Assembly (NCBI GenBank): GCA_964615305.1
Contig: CAZTNA010000006.1
Coordinates: forward strand, 109,244-173,243
Direction of reading: 5' to 3'
Source of the DNA: Bog-950 sp964615305
GTDB lineage: Bacteria > Bacteroidota > Bacteroidia > Chitinophagales > LD1
DNA length: 64,000 nucleotides
The stretch's first letter is position 1; every line of letters starts with the position of its first letter. Below are positions 1 to 10,110 of this stretch, one piece after another. The notes beneath the pieces were generated by a model. That model had not been told where the DNA came from and ran no database searches. It saw only the letters and a program-made list of their open reading frames with translations. A program made the position numbers and the translations under genes.

Positions 1-905
1 TGTACAGCGCTGGGATTCATCATCAACCAGCTTAAACGGATACCTAAAATGTTTTTATCACGGTTAGCATTCGTCTTTTTAAAATATACGCTACTGTAAT
101 CAATAGTAGAAATTACAGCAGGGTCGCTACCGTAAGATGTATTGCCATATTCATCTAAGCCCACCAAACTATACTGGTATTGTTTGCCTGCAACGGCAGC
201 GGGATCGTTGAAAGCATAAAAGGTAGTGTCGCGCACTTTGTAAACTGAACGGTCGCCTTTTGTTTCTACGGGAGTTTTGTCCTGATATTTTATCAGTTTA
301 AAATCATTAGCCGGGTTTTTACCAATGGAATAAAAACGGATATACAACCCCTGCTTCGAAAAATCAAACTCATACAAAGCGGCCTCATCAAACTTAGGGT
401 GTAGGGGAAAGGTTGCAATGTTAGAAGTGTAACTCTCGTCTTTACCGCTGGCCTTTACCTGAACCTGATACTGATAGTTTACATTCTGTTTTAATTCCTT
501 ATCGTAATAACATAAACCAAGAGCGATCCGTACTGCGGGGATTCTACCTATGTAACCAACGGAATCTAAGATACCTGTGCGCACAGCCGTTTTCCATGCT
601 GCTTTCAAACTTTCTTCCGAAGGCATTTTAGTATCAGGAAAGTATTTTGCGTTGCTGTTTGCTGCAGAAAGAAATTCTGCTTCGGAAGCAAACGCTTTTA
701 CATCTGTAATAAACTGAAAACTTCCGCTCGCTTCTCTGCGTTCTACTTTTATACTCCGCACTTTATTGCCGTTCGGAATTTTTGTGCCGAGAAAAACCAG
801 AATGCCTTTGGGCGCTGGTTCTGCCAACCCTTGGATGACGATTTGCGCTTCTACACAAAAAATGTTTGCGGCAATTAAAATCAAGAAAGAGAAAATCCTT
901 TTCAT
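1..905 (-). CDS. Secreted fibronectin-type surface protein, C-terminus beyond window
   Basis: This frame is open from an ATG at 905 to the window edge (about 301 codons), so only the N-terminal part is seen. It begins with a signal peptide (MKRIFSFLILIAANIFC) and continues with beta-rich sequence containing phrases typical of fibronectin type III-like units, such as YQYQVQVKASGKD near residue 140 and KQYQYSLVGLDEYGN near residue 250. No catalytic motif is visible. It starts 25 bases after the stop of the giant secreted gene upstream on the same strand, so the two are probably co-transcribed and may act together at the cell surface. Function is unknown. I see no T9SS sorting domain, but the C-terminus, where it would lie, is missing. 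Confidence 0.75.
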   Translation of the reverse strand, partial: MKRIFSFLILIAANIFCVEAQIVIQGLAEPAPKGILVFLGTKIPNGNKVRSIKVERREASGSFQFITDVKAFASEAEFLSAANSNAKYFPDTKMPSEESLKAAWKTAVRTGILDSVGYIGRIPAVRIALGLCYYDKELKQNVNYQYQVQVKASGKDESYTSNIATFPLHPKFDEAALYEFDFSKQGLYIRFYSIGKNPANDFKLIKYQDKTPVETKGDRSVYKVRDTTFYAFNDPAAVAGKQYQYSLVGLDEYGNTSYGSDPAVISTIDYSSVYFKKTNANRDKNILGIRLSWLMMNPSAV

Positions 906-930
906 TGTAATCGTTTTTTTCTATCAAAAA

Positions 931-3900
931 TTAGTCGCATTGCTCAGCACATGATTTAAACTCTAGGTCGTGTAGTTTGGCTCCGTTTGCCTTGCTGTAA
1001 GAAACTTTAATAGCAACATCTTTGTGCCCACTGGGTACTGTTACACAAGGGCCACACAAACCAAGCGCACCAAGACATTGCGATACATTCATTTCGAAAC
1101 CCACCGAAGCGCAACCAGTTACACCATACGAACCATCACCCGGATTGTAAACACCTGAAATGCCTACCTGCGCATCAGCATCGGCACTAATAGTAGAGCA
1201 GGTGGCTTCGCACGAACCGCTGGCATACGCATGGCCTTTAGCCAACAAACTAATTCCATATTGACTGCTTGCCCCGAATGAACGCCACACACGGGTGGTT
1301 AAGCCAAGGTCAACACCAAAATCAACACTGAGCAAAGTGGGGATTTCGAATGAAACACCCGGCACTACCTGCTTGTGGATACCTGCCTGAAACATGAAGC
1401 CATTCACCTGACCGGTAAAGGCAGAAGGCAAACATTTTATATCGCCAACACCTGTTGCCAAATACTCAGGATACTTACTGTAGTTACCAAAAATGCCCAT
1501 TACATCAGCAGCACCTACACCCGGAATTGTAATCTGACCATCTGCCTGAAAATACCAACCCGCACCATCCACTACAGAAGTAATGCCACCTACTAGGCCT
1601 AAACTTCCCAGGTTCATATCAATATCGCAGTGACCTACCAACTGCGACTGAGGGAACTTGTATGTCCAACTCATGTTGCCGAACGGTGTTGAAACATCGC
1701 TCATGGTTATACTCTGCCCATCTGCAGATATTTCGCCTTCTACAATAAACTTCATACGCTGTGGCTTTCCGTTAACCAATACATCACTCACCCCGCTCAT
1801 GCCCTTCACCTCACCATCAAACCAGAACGGAGTCCATTTGTTGGCTTCTATACGCATTCCGCCAATTGCTTTATCAAACATTCTTTCACCTGATATTGGA
1901 ATATTTTGTCCGGCATTTACCCAAACACTTACTGAATCGGCCGTATAGTATAGTGTTGTGTTAGTTTTGGGGAACACCCCCGGTTCTTCAGCCGTTCCGC
2001 TAACCTTAAACATACCATTCGTCAGAGAATGGTTTTTGGTAAATACATGACCCAATGCTGAAGGATGATTAAACACAACGGGCGCTACGTTTATTAAATT
2101 TAAATCGCTGAGAGTGCTACCATTTTTATCATATGAAAGAGTAGCAGCATAATTGTGTTTATCGGGAATGTTCAAATCAAACGTGCCGGTGATGTTGAAG
2201 TTCTCATCGGTCAGTAACATGCTGGTCATATCATCGGTGTGGTAAGGCAGAATATTGCGCAAAGTCAAATTGCTTTGCTTCATAAAAATATTTTTCTGCC
2301 CGTTGCTGAACAGATTTATACTGTGTAGATTTACTTTGTCGGTAGCAGCCATACCCGGCAGGTTAGTAATGTTTCCACAGGTATTGCCGGCAGAAGGTGC
2401 TACATAAACCTGCCAAACTTTTTTGTTTCCACTGAATATAATTTCACCAAAGCTCATTAAGTTGCTGGTAATATTTACCGGATGAACTTTTGCAAGTTTC
2501 ATGGCTGAAATATTTACCTGCGTAGCGTTGGTAATCAGTTTATCGTATTGCACTACAATATTGCTGATAGGAAACTCTACACCCGTATTCAGTTTGCCGC
2601 TGTTCATCTTTAATCCGTTGGCATCTAATTTCCAGTCGGTGCTGTTTACTGTCCAGTACTCGCCTAACTTAAAAGATATTGGCTGCGAGGTATTGATAAC
2701 GGGCGTTACTCCTTTTTTCAGTTTTACAATTCCTAAATCGAGATTGAGGTTGGCAGGTGTAATGTTGGCAATGTTTGTTTCCAACTTAGTAGCTAACTGC
2801 ACTTCACCAGTAGAAGTAAACTTCGAACCGGCTAAATCGGTTTTTGCTTTTTTATAGAAACCTGGTAATGAAAAAGCTAAGGCATTACCATCTACATTTG
2901 CCACACCGAAACCACTTGGCACATTGGCAGGATTTGTAACTGTTTTGTCAGCATTAAAAACCGGAATCTTCATTTTATCGCTGCCCGCAGGTAAAGTGAG
3001 GTAAACATCTTCGGTTAATCCAATCACTGTCTGATTAAACTCTGTAGCCGATAATTTCACTTTGCCTTTCAGCACACCATATTGCGAACCACCAACAGTT
3101 TTATCGAGGTAAATACCTAAGTTTTTATCTTCTACTTTCCCATCTATGCCGTAAGCACTTAGCGGAAGTTCATTATTATTTGTTTTTACCGGAGTAATGC
3201 TTGGTTGAGATACAGGAATGTTTTGGGCGTTCTTTAAAGTGCCAGGTACAATATCTACATTGCTAAACGAAAGAGCATTCCCTCCTTTAGCTTTAAACTG
3301 TGCATTATCGGGCAACTTCTCAAAATAGCCACTTACAGTAGCCGCTGAACTTCCTTTCGGATTTAACTCAGTTACTGCAATCGGGAAACCCATTAAACTG
3401 GTTATGTCCATATCGTTGTAAACAGACAGATGGAAATCATGATGCTTGCAGTTATCGCCACCACCACTGTTTCCTTGTTCAAAGAAATTTCCCTGAGTAG
3501 CAAGTGGCTTGTTTTGCTGTGGCATACCAAACCCTGCACCGCCCATTTGCAAATCAATACTTCCTTTAGGATCGGTAACTATGGTGAAACTATCTCCTAC
3601 AAATTGTGAAGCAGATTTAATGGCACGCATCATTACACCATAGCTGCGCAGCGGCACACGGTGCAAAGTGTACTTGCCGCTGGCATCTGTGGTAGTTTCG
3701 CCTTCACCATCTTTGTAAGTAATATCTACACCCCACCAACTATACGATTTCATGATATCCACTTTTACTTTGGCTCCCTCTACCGGTGATGTATTGGTTT
3801 TGCCCGCATACACATATCCGGAAACACAGGTGCCCGGTTCGAGATAAATAGTTATGTCTTTAGGTTTCGAAGCATAGGGTATAGTGGCAGTAATTTCGTG

Positions 3901-6783
3901 AAGCACATACTCAGTGCCATCGGGCGGCACAACTTTTATTTTGTAGAACTGGTTGTTGTTTTCAGTGCCGCCTGCATTTTCGAAACTAATGATGGGTGTA
4001 ATACCAAGCGGAGCAGATTTTATTATGGGGCACTCGCCTTCCACAAGTGCCTGATAAGGCCCGCTGCCCTGCTTCAACATGCATTTTTCTTTTACATCAG
4101 GCAGTATAACAGTAGCATCTTTTATCATGTTGTGAGTAACCGCGTCCAGTACTTTTACCCTTACTCTCCGTTTAAGTGTGTAGAGTTTTATTACCCCGAG
4201 GTCAACTTCCTTTTGGTTAACTACTACACTGAGTGTATCGGTGATATATCCTTGTGATTTGAAGACAAGCTTCTGCGTAATGCCCATTTTTTTAGCAGGG
4301 TAGTTTTTGAACCTGCCATCACCCGTTACATAATCAAAGCCAAAGTAATTCATAAGGGCTGCTGATTCCGATGAGTATGTGTAACCGCTCTTTAACTCAT
4401 CAACAAAATAAAATTGCGATGAGACGGGCTTGCCAGTTTCACCATCTACTACTTGCCCTTTAATAGTTGCACCTCGTGTTACGCTCAGTTTTACAAATGC
4501 CTGTTCGCCTTCTAGTAATGGCGATTTTACTTTTTGATAGGTTATATCATCGTAACCAGGAGCATAACATTGTAATGACCGCGAAGGGCCAATTGCTTTT
4601 ACAGTGCCGGTTTTAATTTGTATGGGTTGATTTAAAAACTCAAAACGTCCGTCTTTTCCAGCTATAGCAAGGCGAGTAGAAATACCGTTGCAGGGGCATG
4701 TATTATCAGCCATTTTCTTCTTGATAGATTCTTCTTTATTATCCAAACTACCCCAAATGTTTTCATCATCATTTCCGATATACCACGACTTTAAGAACAC
4801 CCATGCCGGAACACGTTTACCATCAAACTCATCTTCTACCCAACCACTTACGCGGGGCATGTTGGTTTCTACATTTACAGTTTGTTCATACTGGTCGCAC
4901 ATAAGAAATCCGCCCGGGCAGGAGTATGTACGCTCGACCGGACCCGATACCGGACTGTAATTGGTAAACCCACTAGCGTCTTTAGGCATATCAACATATA
5001 TATAATAACGGAAGTTGGGGTTAATATGATTTACTACCCTGCTGAAAACGCAACTACCGCTGGAGTTAGTTTCACCTTTTGCTATTATATCTAAACCATT
5101 GCAGGCAGCCGGTTGGTCTATTATCGCGTTGTCTGGTTTGCCATCTTCCTGCGGGTAATACATCTTTTGCCAGTTGCTGTATATTTTTTTACGGCACAAA
5201 TACACATTAGCACCGGCCACATAATCAGAAGTGTTACTCGTTTCGTCAAACAAATCATTGATGTGCTTAACCTTAATCTTTAATTTAGTAGAGTTAACAG
5301 TAGTGGTTATGTCGCCAATATTTAACAACTCACCGTTGGCGGGAGTGTATATTCCGGTAAATCGAGGGGCATAGAATTCAGCATGAGGTTTTTCAATTAC
5401 AATGTATGCATAACGATGCAATTCGCCTGTAGATTGAAATTCACCACTGCCACTTGTAAAGTTGTCGGAAACTTTTCCGAAAGGGAATGTGGCTAGAAAG
5501 TTAAATGAAAAATTTCCGTCTTCGTCAGTTGTAGTTACTGCTAATTCTTCACCATCACCAACTTTTCCGGGTAAAGTATTCGTGTTGAAACTATAACTCT
5601 GAAGATTTTGTCCACTGCTGTTTTTCATTTGGTAGCCCACCAATAATCGCAATGTGGCTTTTTTCAAAGGGTACTTACTGCTCGATTCCGGATAAACGTA
5701 TTTTGCATTGCCGTTTAGTGTGGTGGTTTGAATAAATGGTGGAATAAAAACATCACCTTGCCCTTCAGTTACCATAGGCACATATCCCCAGCCACCTGTG
5801 CCACCACCTACTGCTGCGCCTAATGGTGCGGAAGTATTAGTAACAACAGGCGCTGGAATATCATTTACCACAGCAACTGCACCCGGATTAAGATTTATAA
5901 CCGGAGAAACAGCATTGCTTTTATAAGTAAACGTGCAAGCATCGCTGTATCCTCCGTTTTTAAATTGAACAGAATTACTCGGATCTTCCGCTTTTACACG
6001 CCATACATATTTTTTGCCTGTTTCTAATTGCGGAAACGCAACGGTATAAGCCAGTGTAGTAGCTGCAGTAATAGTGGTGTTATACAAAACAGGAAACACA
6101 TTGTTCTTTATAACATCATTCGGATTAAGGTTATTGGGCACTTCTTTTAAAGTGAATTCATATTGTATGGCTCCCGGTGCTGTGGCAGGCGGACTCCAGG
6201 TAAACAACAGGAATTGTGGATTGGCTTCTGTTAAACTGGATCCGCAAACGGGTTGAATAGCTACTGGCGGGTCGATGTAAAAGAGCGGAAACGTAGTACA
6301 GCCATCCATTGACTTTTGTGCGTAGGGAGAAGCATGGTCCAATGCGTGCACGCAAATGGTGTAGTTGCCTTCAGGTAACGCTTGGTTTTGTATAAGCTGT
6401 GCCTTTGTAATACCTGTTACGGTTACATTGTTTACATCAAAATAATCGCGGGTTTCATCTGAATTGAAGCTGATGTTTTTTATTGCGCCAATGCCCGTAG
6501 CATCTAAATGTATAGGTTGTGCCGGGTTGAAGCTCGAAGACGTAGTTAAACTTACCCCGTTATCGCCCGAAATCTTTACCCATAGTTTTAAGTCCTGAGG
6601 AACACCCGAAATATTTTGAAGTGATAGAAGCACTTTGTTAGGTTGATCAACATAAGTACTTAGATATGGTGAGTAAGGTGGCACTATTTGTACTGTAACA
6701 ATTACAGAATTTAATTGTGCCGATACATTGTTGGATACAAATGTAAACAACATCAGCAATAAGATAATGCTTAACTTTTTCAT
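931..6783 (-). CDS. Giant secreted multi-domain surface protein (about 1950 aa)
   Basis: The likely start is the ATG at 6783, which gives a clean signal peptide (MKKLSIILLLMLFTF); a start six codons upstream is less convincing. After the signal comes a beta domain (about 25-165, with VTVQIVPPYSPYLSTYV), then a fibronectin-like unit (about 170-290, FLLFTWSPP). Several carboxypeptidase-regulatory-like beta-sandwich units follow (near 770, TIKGQVVDGETGKPV; near 985-1070, CVSGYVYAGKTN with TTTDASGKYTLHRVPL). A long central region has no recognised domain, and the last 120 residues are cysteine-rich (CEATC, CLGALGLCGPC, ending CAEQCD). There is no obvious T9SS C-terminal signal. The N-terminal block resembles proteins I remember under the TANFOR label in this phylum, but I am not sure. 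It is probably a cell-surface or outer-membrane-associated structural protein. The partial gene downstream is probably in the same operon. Confidence 0.8.
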   Translation of the reverse strand: MKKLSIILLLMLFTFVSNNVSAQLNSVIVTVQIVPPYSPYLSTYVDQPNKVLLSLQNISGVPQDLKLWVKISGDNGVSLTTSSSFNPAQPIHLDATGIGAIKNISFNSDETRDYFDVNNVTVTGITKAQLIQNQALPEGNYTICVHALDHASPYAQKSMDGCTTFPLFYIDPPVAIQPVCGSSLTEANPQFLLFTWSPPATAPGAIQYEFTLKEVPNNLNPNDVIKNNVFPVLYNTTITAATTLAYTVAFPQLETGKKYVWRVKAEDPSNSVQFKNGGYSDACTFTYKSNAVSPVINLNPGAVAVVNDIPAPVVTNTSAPLGAAVGGGTGGWGYVPMVTEGQGDVFIPPFIQTTTLNGNAKYVYPESSSKYPLKKATLRLLVGYQMKNSSGQNLQSYSFNTNTLPGKVGDGEELAVTTTDEDGNFSFNFLATFPFGKVSDNFTSGSGEFQSTGELHRYAYIVIEKPHAEFYAPRFTGIYTPANGELLNIGDITTTVNSTKLKIKVKHINDLFDETSNTSDYVAGANVYLCRKKIYSNWQKMYYPQEDGKPDNAIIDQPAACNGLDIIAKGETNSSGSCVFSRVVNHINPNFRYYIYVDMPKDASGFTNYSPVSGPVERTYSCPGGFLMCDQYEQTVNVETNMPRVSGWVEDEFDGKRVPAWVFLKSWYIGNDDENIWGSLDNKEESIKKKMADNTCPCNGISTRLAIAGKDGRFEFLNQPIQIKTGTVKAIGPSRSLQCYAPGYDDITYQKVKSPLLEGEQAFVKLSVTRGATIKGQVVDGETGKPVSSQFYFVDELKSGYTYSSESAALMNYFGFDYVTGDGRFKNYPAKKMGITQKLVFKSQGYITDTLSVVVNQKEVDLGVIKLYTLKRRVRVKVLDAVTHNMIKDATVILPDVKEKCMLKQGSGPYQALVEGECPIIKSAPLGITPIISFENAGGTENNNQFYKIKVVPPDGTEYVLHEITATIPYASKPKDITIYLEPGTCVSGYVYAGKTNTSPVEGAKVKVDIMKSYSWWGVDITYKDGEGETTTDASGKYTLHRVPLRSYGVMMRAIKSASQFVGDSFTIVTDPKGSIDLQMGGAGFGMPQQNKPLATQGNFFEQGNSGGGDNCKHHDFHLSVYNDMDITSLMGFPIAVTELNPKGSSAATVSGYFEKLPDNAQFKAKGGNALSFSNVDIVPGTLKNAQNIPVSQPSITPVKTNNNELPLSAYGIDGKVEDKNLGIYLDKTVGGSQYGVLKGKVKLSATEFNQTVIGLTEDVYLTLPAGSDKMKIPVFNADKTVTNPANVPSGFGVANVDGNALAFSLPGFYKKAKTDLAGSKFTSTGEVQLATKLETNIANITPANLNLDLGIVKLKKGVTPVINTSQPISFKLGEYWTVNSTDWKLDANGLKMNSGKLNTGVEFPISNIVVQYDKLITNATQVNISAMKLAKVHPVNITSNLMSFGEIIFSGNKKVWQVYVAPSAGNTCGNITNLPGMAATDKVNLHSINLFSNGQKNIFMKQSNLTLRNILPYHTDDMTSMLLTDENFNITGTFDLNIPDKHNYAATLSYDKNGSTLSDLNLINVAPVVFNHPSALGHVFTKNHSLTNGMFKVSGTAEEPGVFPKTNTTLYYTADSVSVWVNAGQNIPISGERMFDKAIGGMRIEANKWTPFWFDGEVKGMSGVSDVLVNGKPQRMKFIVEGEISADGQSITMSDVSTPFGNMSWTYKFPQSQLVGHCDIDMNLGSLGLVGGITSVVDGAGWYFQADGQITIPGVGAADVMGIFGNYSKYPEYLATGVGDIKCLPSAFTGQVNGFMFQAGIHKQVVPGVSFEIPTLLSVDFGVDLGLTTRVWRSFGASSQYGISLLAKGHAYASGSCEATCSTISADADAQVGISGVYNPGDGSYGVTGCASVGFEMNVSQCLGALGLCGPCVTVPSGHKDVAIKVSYSKANGAKLHDLEFKSCAEQCD

Positions 6784-6889
6784 ATAATTAAGTTGAGTCA
6801 AATTAAACCCGATAGCAAGGTAAGAATTAGCTTAACAAGTCGAAAGTGATTTTGAACAGTTGTTTATTTTCTAACCACTAAGCTTAGTA

Positions 6890-8437
6890 CTAAAAGGAGC
6901 GGCAAACTCTAATGCTATTCGAAATAAACTGCGAGCTATAAAACGGAATAAAATTCTCTCTGCGTTCTTGTAGCGTGCCTTCAGGGTACAACGTAGCATG
7001 TACCGCACGAATTTGATTTACGCTAGTTTCCTGTTTGCGCTTTTCGGCTTTCAGCATTTTAGCTTCGAGGTTTTCGAGGGCAGTGAGTGCTTTCTGTTTT
7101 TCCGTAGCAGCACTTTGCTTTAAAGTAACATCAGCGGCTTCGGCTTTGGCAGAAACGGAAGCAAATAGTTCTTCGAGTTTTTGTTTTTCGGCAGCGAGAT
7201 TTAGGTCGGCATTCATGCTTTGTTTCACAAAGCGGTTAATCAGTAACTCCACATCACCCCTAAAATCTTCTACTGTTAAGTTTAGTTTGTCTAATTTTTT
7301 TTGAATGGCTTCGGTAATTACAAAAGCAGAACTGCGCAAGCAGAGAAGAGGATAGTTTACCTTGTAGTGTTCGAAGAGTAATTTCAGTTCGAGCCAATAG
7401 CTTAGTTCGCCCGCACCGCCTGTAAAAGCAAGATTAGGCAAGGTGAATTCCTGATAAAGCGGTCGGTAAATTACATTAGGGCTGAAACGCTCGGGGTGGT
7501 TTTCTATTTCCTGCTCCATTTCAGTTTTCGAAAACGAAAGAGTGGTGTTGTTTATTTCGAAACGCTGTGATGTGTTGTTGTAAACAATACGCTCGCGGTA
7601 GTTTTCACCGAGGTAAAAAAAATTGATGTCGCGGGGCTTTGCCTGCGCCTTGTAGTTGGCTTCCAAAAAATCAATGGTTGGTTTCAATACTTCCACCGCG
7701 CGCTGGTTCAACACTTCTTCCTTAATAAAGCTGCTGAAACTTTGTTTAAGCGCTTTGTTATCTCCATCGAGCACTACTAAACCGTGCTCCTTAAATATTT
7801 CGTTGACGAAGTATTGTGTGAATTTTCCGAAGGTGTTGTATCGCTTTATTCCTTCTTCAATTAATGAAGTTATTTCTGTAGCTACACTCAATACTTTTAG
7901 CTCATCCACGGCTGTTTTCATGGATGCGGTATTCCATTTACCCGATGCACCCGAGTTACCATGCGCCCAATCTATACGCTTGCCGTTGATGTAAGTGTGG
8001 CTTAGTTCTTCTACATCGTGGTCTTCGGAGCCGAGCCAAAACACCGGCACGAAGTGATGGCCGGGAGATTCGGCTACCAGTTTATTGGATAAAGAAATTA
8101 TAGAGGCAATTTTGTAGATGTTGTAGAGCGGGCCTAAAAATAAACAGGGCTGATGTGCGGCCGTAATTGTGAAGGTATTTTCATGAAGCAGTGATTCAAT
8201 GTTGCTGCTCACCGCGTTTGTAGTTGGAATATCAGCGTATTGCTGTTTCAATACTTCCACTAATGTTTTTCTGTCGGTGTTGTCGTTTGCTTTGTCGGTA
8301 ATTATATTCTTGAATGCAGAAAAACTGAACGGATATTTGGTAAGTTGACTAAGTGCAGGAGAATGATTTACATAATTGGAAACTAAAGAGGGGAGGAGTG
8401 ATGCCTGAGCAAGCGAAACAGGGTGAAGGGTATTCAT
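6890..8437 (-). CDS. bshC: Bacillithiol biosynthesis cysteine-adding enzyme BshC
   Basis: BshC is proposed to add cysteine to glucosaminyl-malate in the last step of bacillithiol synthesis, a low-molecular-weight thiol used by many Bacteroidota. The protein (515 aa from the ATG at 8437) carries the family's N-terminal nucleotide-binding-like core with AAHQPCLFLGPLYNIYK and FVPVFWLGSEDHD, followed by a long coiled coil near residues 395-480. Length matches the family. An earlier start ten codons upstream is possible, but a -7-like box overlaps it (8449-8456), favouring 8437. bshA and bshB are not in this window, so the pathway is scattered. It is transcribed away from the T9SS gene upstream and lies about 100 bases upstream of the giant secreted gene, with no functional link apparent. 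Confidence 0.9.
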   Translation of the reverse strand: MNTLHPVSLAQASLLPSLVSNYVNHSPALSQLTKYPFSFSAFKNIITDKANDNTDRKTLVEVLKQQYADIPTTNAVSSNIESLLHENTFTITAAHQPCLFLGPLYNIYKIASIISLSNKLVAESPGHHFVPVFWLGSEDHDVEELSHTYINGKRIDWAHGNSGASGKWNTASMKTAVDELKVLSVATEITSLIEEGIKRYNTFGKFTQYFVNEIFKEHGLVVLDGDNKALKQSFSSFIKEEVLNQRAVEVLKPTIDFLEANYKAQAKPRDINFFYLGENYRERIVYNNTSQRFEINNTTLSFSKTEMEQEIENHPERFSPNVIYRPLYQEFTLPNLAFTGGAGELSYWLELKLLFEHYKVNYPLLCLRSSAFVITEAIQKKLDKLNLTVEDFRGDVELLINRFVKQSMNADLNLAAEKQKLEELFASVSAKAEAADVTLKQSAATEKQKALTALENLEAKMLKAEKRKQETSVNQIRAVHATLYPEGTLQERRENFIPFYSSQFISNSIRVCRSF

Positions 8438-8448
8438 AATACTTAGGG

Positions 8449-8456
8449 CGAAAGTA
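8449..8456 (-). promoter_or_regulatory. Putative -7 box of bshC
   Basis: On the minus strand this reads TACTTTCG followed by CCC, one mismatch from the Bacteroidota -7 consensus TAnnTTTG. It ends 11 bases before the bshC ATG. No -33 TTG at the right distance is seen, so it is only a half-match. The same TAnnTTnGC pattern sits before several other genes in the window. Confidence 0.35.
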
Positions 8457-8539
8457 AAAATTGCCACCTCACTCCCGGATCTGCTCTTAAAGGAGAGAGA
8501 AGAAACAATTGTACGCTTCGCGATGATTACATCAATAAG

Positions 8540-9970
8540 CTAATACCTGGTGAATTTTTGAGTGGTTGAGCCGTAACGAATGAAATAAACACCGGGAAGA
8601 AAGTTGGTAGTTTGCAGTTGATAACGAGCAGACAGCGGCACATCATAAAAAATTTTACGTCCGGTGATGTCGAAAACTTCGATAGGTGTTTTGTTACCTT
8701 GTTCGGCCGACAAACCGATGAAGATAAGCTCATTGTGAAAAGGGTTTGGAGAAGCTTCCCAAGAATAATCTGATGAACCTACGTACTGGCTTATTGCAGT
8801 TAGGTGGCTGGTTTTAATCAACCATGCATCGAAGTTGCCAGAGGCCGTTGATTTTGAATTGCCCGTGATGTAAATGCTGCCGTTGTGTTCGATAAGATTA
8901 TGCGAAAGATCGGACGAATCGGTAGTCAGTGTTTTATACCAGAGTATATCTCCATTGGTTTCCATCTTCATTAAAAAAATATCGGTAGGTGCTGAGGGGC
9001 TCGAAGAAATATTGCCGGAGATAAACATAGTGCCGTCCGGAGCCTGAATAATTCCACGGGCAAATTCGTTGCCGGCACCACCCCAGGCTGTGTCCCAAAC
9101 AAGGTTGAGTTGCTTATCATATTTCCAGATACTTAGCTGCTGGCTGTTTCCGAAATTGGTAGTATAACCCACTGCAAACAGATAGGTGCCATCGGTGCCC
9201 AGCCCCAGTGCATCGTCCATAAAGCTACCACCATTGTAAATTGCAGAATCTTTAAAGGATAAATCGTTTCGGTTAAAAGAAGCAATCAAGCCATCACCAT
9301 CAAAGAGTGAAGCAGGTCCTGTAGCATTCCAACGACCGGCAATGTAAATGGTAGAATCATCTAAAACCATTTCGCCATTTGCTTCATCAAAGCCGGGGCT
9401 TCCCCATACAGCCGTGTCGATAAAATTACCCGAGTAGTCCATCTTTAAAAGCAAAACATCCTGCTGTGCTGTGCCTCCTTGACTTTTTGTCCAACCACTT
9501 ATATATATAGCATCATCGGCAAGTTCGAGCCCGTCTATTTCTTCGTAACCAAAACCCTGGTTGTAATTTCTTATCCATGCCGTATCGCCATTGGTTTTGT
9601 TGTAGCAGATAATTACTGCATCTATTGGGCCATTGAGCACACCATTTATAGCTCCTGTGCCCACTGAATAAACATAATCTCCGCGCTCTTTAATATTGAA
9701 CGCGCGATTCCACCACGTAATACCATAATGTTTGCTCTCCCAAATCTGTTGACCGGCTTCATTTAGTTTGTAAATAACAAACTGTTCTTTAATGGAGTTT
9801 TCGCGCTGAAAAGTAGCCCAGTAAAGAAAGTTGCTGTCATCGACACATACAGCCCATGCTTCGTCTTCGAGACCGCTGTTTCGCGATATAGTCCAAACGG
9901 TGTCTAAAGCCGATTGAGCAGCCGAGGGCACATAGAAGAAACTGATAAGCAGCAGGGCAATCTGTTTCAT
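8540..9970 (-). CDS. T9SS-sorted secreted protein with beta-propeller-like repeats
   Basis: A 476-residue secreted protein. Residues 1-19 form a signal peptide (MKQIALLLISFFYVPSAAQS). The body is made of repeated beta units of the kind D-x-x-L-x-K with GGxxxD and Tx-W motifs, spaced about 50 residues (KYDKQLNLVWDTAWGG, KMETNGDILWYKTL). These resemble the SBBP/PQQ-like propeller repeats of many Bacteroidota secreted proteins. The last 75 residues are a type A T9SS sorting domain (ASPNPFHNELIF, IEVFDITGRKI, LPGVYFIRYG, ending in KFTRY), which predicts export through the type IX system and anchoring at or release from the surface. Specific function is unknown. The ATG at 9970 is the only start that keeps the signal peptide. 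Confidence 0.85.
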   Translation of the reverse strand: MKQIALLLISFFYVPSAAQSALDTVWTISRNSGLEDEAWAVCVDDSNFLYWATFQRENSIKEQFVIYKLNEAGQQIWESKHYGITWWNRAFNIKERGDYVYSVGTGAINGVLNGPIDAVIICYNKTNGDTAWIRNYNQGFGYEEIDGLELADDAIYISGWTKSQGGTAQQDVLLLKMDYSGNFIDTAVWGSPGFDEANGEMVLDDSTIYIAGRWNATGPASLFDGDGLIASFNRNDLSFKDSAIYNGGSFMDDALGLGTDGTYLFAVGYTTNFGNSQQLSIWKYDKQLNLVWDTAWGGAGNEFARGIIQAPDGTMFISGNISSSPSAPTDIFLMKMETNGDILWYKTLTTDSSDLSHNLIEHNGSIYITGNSKSTASGNFDAWLIKTSHLTAISQYVGSSDYSWEASPNPFHNELIFIGLSAEQGNKTPIEVFDITGRKIFYDVPLSARYQLQTTNFLPGVYFIRYGSTTQKFTRY

Positions 9971-10019
9971 GTATAGTGGCTAAGTTAGTATTTCTGAAGG
10001 AGGGATACATTTTGTGTTC

Positions 10020-10109
10020 GATTACACAGATCAAGGCAGAAAATAATGACAGTGGTAATGCAATAAGAACTTAGAGGTAGAATGCTGTATTTGTATTATC
10101 CGTGTAATC
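10020..10109. repeat. Inverted repeat flanking the gap after rimO
   Basis: GATTACACaGAT at 10020-10031 and its near-perfect reverse complement ATCcGTGTAATC at 10098-10109 face each other across 66 bases, in the 140-base gap between rimO and the T9SS gene. The right arm abuts the rimO stop codon (10111). Similar GATTACACGGAT-like words occur as dispersed intergenic repeats in Bacteroidota as I remember them. The loop is too long and there is no T-run, so it does not look like a terminator. Confidence 0.5.
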
Positions 10110-10110
10110 A

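Noticed and set aside
766..954. A 62-codon open frame on the plus strand
   Set aside because: It overlaps the N-terminal part of the minus-strand secreted protein gene (1-905), which has a signal peptide and continues to the window edge.
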